Source: an uncultured Alistipes sp.
GTDB taxonomy: Bacteria; Bacteroidota; Bacteroidia; Bacteroidales; Rikenellaceae
Assembly: GCA_900546005.1 (NCBI GenBank)
Contig: URBJ01000087.1
Coordinates: 1 to 9,201 of the forward strand
Length of the DNA stretch: 9,201 nucleotides
Direction of reading: 5' to 3'
This document shows, piece by piece, positions 7,010 through 9,201 of this stretch (the first letter of the stretch is position 1; every line of letters begins with the position of its first letter). A program made the translations under genes and the position numbers. A model generated the notes under the pieces. It had not been told where the DNA came from. It worked only from the letters and a program-made list of their open reading frames with translations, and searched no databases.

Positions 7010-7064
7010 CGGCGACATAACCAAACAGAACGTTTTGTAATCCTCATCGGAGGGCCCTATAAAG

Positions 7065-7112
7065 CCGGATAAGATGACTGGATAAAACCAATCAGCTTAT
7101 CCGGTTTTTTTT
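7065..7112 (+). terminator. Strong terminator 44 nt upstream of the MATE gene
   Basis: CCGGATAAG (7065-7073) pairs perfectly with CTTATCCGG (7096-7104), followed by eight T residues (7105-7112). The interior can extend the stem by GACTGG/CCAATC with one mismatch around ATAAAA. No gene ends just before it, so it terminates either a short non-coding transcript or the leader of the MATE message. Confidence 0.82.
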
Positions 7113-7155
7113 CTTCCGAGGATACCATATAAAATTCCAAAACTCGCCTTGTGGT

Positions 7156-8538
7156 ATGAAAAGAGATGCGATCGATTTAAGTACACTGAATGTGTCCGTG
7201 CTATTCAGAAAATATTTCATTCCTACCTTATTGGGCATGCTCAGCATATCGGCCGTAACAGCCATTGACGGAATATTTGTCGGGCACGGTGTAGGTAGCG
7301 ACGGAATTGCCGCAATCAACATCTGCATTCCGTTACTGATGTTTTTCACCGGAGTCGGACTTATGGTCGGCGCCGGATGTTCGGTTGTTGCCTCAATCCA
7401 CCTATCCAGAGGCAAAGACAAAGTTGCACGGTTGAATGTGACCCAAGCTCTGTTATTTGTAACAATAATTGCTCTGATCCCTTCCATTTTCATCCTAACC
7501 TATCCGGAACACACCGGCAGAATGCTCGGATCCTCCGAACATCTGCTCCCTCTGGTAAAAGTTTATTTACTATGGTCTGTTCCCTCATGGATATTTCAAA
7601 TATGGATAACGGTATCTTTGTTTATTATCCGGTTAGACGGTTCTCCTAAACTGGCCATGATGTGCAGTCTGATATCAGCCATAATCAATGTCATCCTCGA
7701 CTGGCTGTTTATCTTTCCTTTTGGATGGGGAATCATGGGTGCAGCTTTCTCCACATCGATCAGTATAGTTACCGGTGCACTCATCGCAATCGCCTACCTG
7801 CTTTTTTATGCTCACCGTTTACGACTTTACCGACCGAAATGGAGCATCAAGAGCTTACGACTTTCCATAAAAAATCTCTATTACCAATGCCGCATCGGCT
7901 CCTCTGCATTATTGGGTGAAGCCACACTGGCCGTTCTCATGTTTGTCGGCAACCAGGTTTTCATGCATTACATAGGTGACGACGGTGTCGGAGCATTCGG
8001 AATAGCCTGCTACTATATCCCTTTTGTTTTTATGGTCGGAAATGCCATAGCACAATCCGCACAACCGATCATCAGCTACAATTACGGCTTGGGACTTACA
8101 GAAAGAGTTGCTGCCACGGAGAGAATTGCCTTAATAACAGCCATTATTTGTGGGACGATCGTTACTTTAACGTTCTCGCTCTACCCCGATCTTCTGGTAG
8201 GACTTTTTATCGACACCAAGGACAATGCCGCACAAATCGCTATAAACGGATTTCCTTACTTCGCCACCGGATTCATCTTTTTTATCGTGAACATTACGGC
8301 TGTCGGATATTTCCAGAGCATAGAAAACATGATCCCCGCAACGGTTTTTGCACTGTTGCGCGGTATCATCTTCCTCGTGCCCTACTTCATCCTACTACCG
8401 TCTATATTGGCCGACGTTTCCGGCATCTGGTTGGCTTTACCCCTATCCGAAATATCCACAACACTTGTCATTCTGTTGTTCCATTTATCAAGAAAATACA
8501 AGACAAAACAGAGCGACAAAGCTTCTCTGCCACACTAA
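7156..8538 (+). CDS. MATE family multidrug efflux transporter
   Basis: This is a 460-residue inner-membrane protein with about twelve hydrophobic segments in two homologous halves (roughly 20-215 and 248-443), the usual size and topology of multidrug and toxic compound extrusion antiporters driven by Na+ or H+. First-helix AIDGIFVGHGVGSDGIAAIN (36-55) is the MATE hallmark; Asp38 matches the helix-1 acidic residue important for coupling in NorM-type proteins. The second-half counterpart includes SAQPIISYNYGLG at 301-313, like the QPIIGYNYGAG of MepA/NorM relatives. The tail SRKYKTKQSDK is cytoplasmic and basic. ATG 7156 has no Shine-Dalgarno, as usual in the phylum. The gene is clearly more AT-rich than the genes left of tRNA-Leu, suggesting separate origin. 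The substrate cannot be predicted. A terminator hairpin just upstream hints at attenuation. Confidence 0.93.
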   Translation: MKRDAIDLSTLNVSVLFRKYFIPTLLGMLSISAVTAIDGIFVGHGVGSDGIAAINICIPLLMFFTGVGLMVGAGCSVVASIHLSRGKDKVARLNVTQALLFVTIIALIPSIFILTYPEHTGRMLGSSEHLLPLVKVYLLWSVPSWIFQIWITVSLFIIRLDGSPKLAMMCSLISAIINVILDWLFIFPFGWGIMGAAFSTSISIVTGALIAIAYLLFYAHRLRLYRPKWSIKSLRLSIKNLYYQCRIGSSALLGEATLAVLMFVGNQVFMHYIGDDGVGAFGIACYYIPFVFMVGNAIAQSAQPIISYNYGLGLTERVAATERIALITAIICGTIVTLTFSLYPDLLVGLFIDTKDNAAQIAINGFPYFATGFIFFIVNITAVGYFQSIENMIPATVFALLRGIIFLVPYFILLPSILADVSGIWLALPLSEISTTLVILLFHLSRKYKTKQSDKASLPH

Positions 8539-8630
8539 ATCCGGACTGTGCTTCGCCCATATGTCTCTTGATTCTTACCTTATTGCTGAGTACGCTCAGA
8601 GAAATGACCCACATGTATATATCTATGAAC

Positions 8631-8649
8631 TTTTACATGACATGTTAAA
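8631..8649. promoter_or_regulatory. Dyad upstream of the arsR promoter
   Basis: TTTTACATG and CATGTTAAA flank a central A as inverted repeats matching at 8 of 9 positions, ending 4 bases before the -33 element. No T-run follows, so it is not a terminator. It could be a binding site for another regulator. A smaller CTGAG-TACG-CTCAG hairpin lies at 8586-8599. Nothing else is evident in the 164 bases between the MATE stop and the arsR start. Confidence 0.35.
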
Positions 8650-8653
8650 AAAA

Positions 8654-8684
8654 TTTGCCTTTTACAATATTGTTCGTATATTTG
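8654..8684 (+). promoter_or_regulatory. arsR promoter, Bacteroidota type
   Basis: TTTG (8654-8657), exactly 19 bases, then TATATTTG (8677-8684): a complete consensus match. A start near 8690 leaves only about 13 nt before the ATG at 8703. Confidence 0.82.
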
Positions 8685-8691
8685 CGAACAA
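8670..8691. promoter_or_regulatory. ArsR operator over the -7 element
   Basis: TTGTTCG (8670-8676) and CGAACAA (8685-8691) are a perfect 7-bp inverted repeat, and their 8-bp spacer is precisely the -7 box TATATTTG. A dimeric repressor bound here would block RNA polymerase, the expected autoregulation of ArsR-family proteins. Confidence 0.72.
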
Positions 8692-8702
8692 CACATGTGA
8701 AC

Positions 8703-9029
8703 ATGGAAGAAAAGAAAGACTATACAGTTACACAAGAGCAGTTGGCAAGATTTGCTAAAGCGTTGGGACATCCTGCCCGAATTGCTATTATGCACTTTTT
8801 GGCAAAGCAAAAAACGTGTTACTTTGGAGATATTCACGAAGAACTTCCTATTGCCAAAGCAACCGTATCCCAGCACCTGAAGGAGCTGAAAGAAGCTGGA
8901 CTCATACAGGGTGAGGTGGAAACGCCCAAAGTAAAATATTGTATCAATCGGGAAAATTGGCAATTGGCTCGCGAACTCTTTAAGGAGTTTTTCGGGCAAT
9001 GTATCTGCAAATCGGGGGATTGCTGTTGA
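8703..9029 (+). CDS. arsR: ArsR-family metalloregulatory repressor
   Basis: This 108-residue winged-helix protein has typical ArsR/SmtB length and layout: [15 protein letters not shown] (20-34) in the first helices and [17 protein letters not shown] (52-68) as the recognition helix with its leading turn. A beta-wing follows around [13 protein letters not shown] (70-82). These repressors leave DNA on binding As(III), Sb(III) or other metals. The classic ELCVCDL sensor motif is absent; the comparable stretch is TCYFGDI (38-44). Instead cysteines cluster at the C-terminus: Cys100, 102, 107 and 108, with Cys39 and Cys80 elsewhere. ATG 8703 is chosen over an in-frame ATG upstream of 8670 because the promoter and operator lie between them. 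The metalloid role is inferred from the following thioredoxin-like gene and shared operator-like box; a zinc or redox sensor is the alternative. Confidence 0.88.
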   Translation: MEEKKDYTVTQEQLARFAKALGHPARIAIMHFLAKQKTCYFGDIHEELPIAKATVSQHLKELKEAGLIQGEVETPKVKYCINRENWQLARELFKEFFGQCICKSGDCC

Positions 9030-9044
9030 CAGCCCCTTTTTTTT
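9014..9044 (+). terminator. Weak terminator overlapping the arsR stop
   Basis: GCTG (9022-9025) pairs with CAGC (9030-9033) around TTGA, which includes the stop codon. Below it GGG pairs with CCC across a bulge of about 4 nt. Eight T residues follow (9037-9044). The broken stem suggests partial read-through, so the downstream gene may be expressed both from arsR and from its own promoter. Confidence 0.5.
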
Positions 9045-9052
9045 ATTATCAA

Positions 9053-9072
9053 TGTTCGTTGTTTTGCGAATT
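9053..9072. promoter_or_regulatory. Second operator-like box before the thioredoxin-like gene
   Basis: TGTTCGTTGTTTTGCGAATT agrees with the arsR operator (8671-8690) at 15 of 20 positions. It keeps TTCG-N8-CGAA spacing. The 8-bp spacer TTGTTTTG is one base off the -7 consensus, in the same position relative to the arms as the arsR -7 box. No good -33 stands upstream. It lies 30 bases before the next start codon. Confidence 0.55.
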
Positions 9073-9102
9073 ACGTTTAACAAAATCATAAATTCACAGA
9101 TT

Positions 9103-9201
9103 ATGAAGATTAAAGTATTAGGAACCGGCTGTGCAGGTTGCAAGGCACTGTACACAACAGTTGAGCAAGTAGTAAAAGAGTTAGCCATGGAAGCAGAGGT
9201 C
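9103..9201 (+). CDS. Small thioredoxin-like protein (redox-active disulfide protein 2 type), N-terminal part
   Basis: Only the first 33 codons are inside the window. MKIKVLGTGCAGCKALYTTV shows a beta strand leading into a CAGC redox motif (Cys10, Cys13), then an amphipathic helix with VEQVVKELAME. This fits the compact glutaredoxin/thioredoxin-like family of roughly 75-80 residues, found in Bacteroidota beside ArsR regulators and permeases in metalloid-resistance clusters. It presumably donates electrons or handles thiol-bound metal in the cytoplasm; that role is inference. It follows arsR by 73 bases across a weak terminator and an operator-like box. The next genes would show whether an arsenical permease follows. 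Confidence 0.8.
   Translation, partial: MKIKVLGTGCAGCKALYTTVEQVVKELAMEAEV

Larger units (their letters stand above)
6874..7155. other. Gene-poor stretch between tRNA-Leu and the MATE gene
   Basis: No convincing protein gene is present in these 282 bases. AT content is higher than to the left. The stretch holds a candidate promoter (6978-7009) and a strong terminator (7065-7112). It also holds a 17-codon frame at 6987-7040 whose start (MKSLSYFRGDIT) faintly recalls the N-terminus of SulP-type permeases before it stops, possibly an old remnant or chance. No direct repeat of the tRNA 3' end is seen here. Confidence 0.5.

Noticed and set aside
6872..7072. 66-codon plus-strand frame after the tRNA terminator
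   Set aside because: It starts inside the terminator T-run, ends in the next terminator stem, and its low-complexity product resembles nothing known to me.
8580..9188. 202-codon minus-strand frame over arsR and the thioredoxin-like gene
   Set aside because: It is antisense to two recognisable genes and crosses their promoters; no family features.

Overview
The window looks like chromosomal DNA of a gut-type Bacteroidales species (Bacteroidota). Three lines of evidence point there. First, promoters match the Bacteroidota sigma-ABfr signature: TTTG, a spacer of 19, then TAnnTTTG fits exactly in front of rho, tRNA-Leu and the ArsR-family gene. Second, Rho carries the very long charged disordered insert known from Bacteroides relatives. 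Third, there is a small Bacteroidota-type pRiA4b ORF-3-like gene next to miaA and a choloylglycine-hydrolase-family gene typical of gut bacteria. The fairly high GC of the left two thirds would suit an Alistipes-like lineage, but I cannot fix the genus.

Layout. At 1-394 is the C-terminal end of a choloylglycine hydrolase family enzyme (+), closed by a hairpin terminator. On the minus strand, reading right to left, come kdsB (CMP-Kdo synthetase), rho (termination factor) and a small outer-membrane beta-barrel protein. A short divergent promoter region at 4072-4204 separates this block from a plus-strand series: a LuxC-type acyl-CoA reductase, a pRiA4b ORF-3-like acidic protein and miaA. The last two overlap by 11 nt. 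Next is a stand-alone tRNA-Leu(UAA) unit with its own promoter and terminator. MiaA (tRNA A37 dimethylallyltransferase) therefore lies directly upstream of one of its predicted substrates.

Right of the tRNA (about 6874 onward) the DNA becomes visibly more AT-rich and looks accessory. It holds a roughly 280-bp gene-poor stretch ending in a strong orphan terminator, a MATE-family efflux pump, and an ArsR-family repressor with a cysteine-rich tail. Last is the first 33 codons of a small CxxC thioredoxin-like protein, cut by the window end. The repressor promoter carries a perfect inverted repeat whose spacer is exactly the -7 element. A related box lies upstream of the thioredoxin-like gene. Together these suggest the start of a metalloid (probably arsenical) resistance operon continuing beyond 9201.

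Most of the window is core housekeeping sequence. I see no CRISPR array, transposase, phage gene or clearly new system. The points most worth a second look are the paired ArsR boxes, the Rho insert, the terminator-containing leader before the MATE gene, and the composition change after tRNA-Leu.
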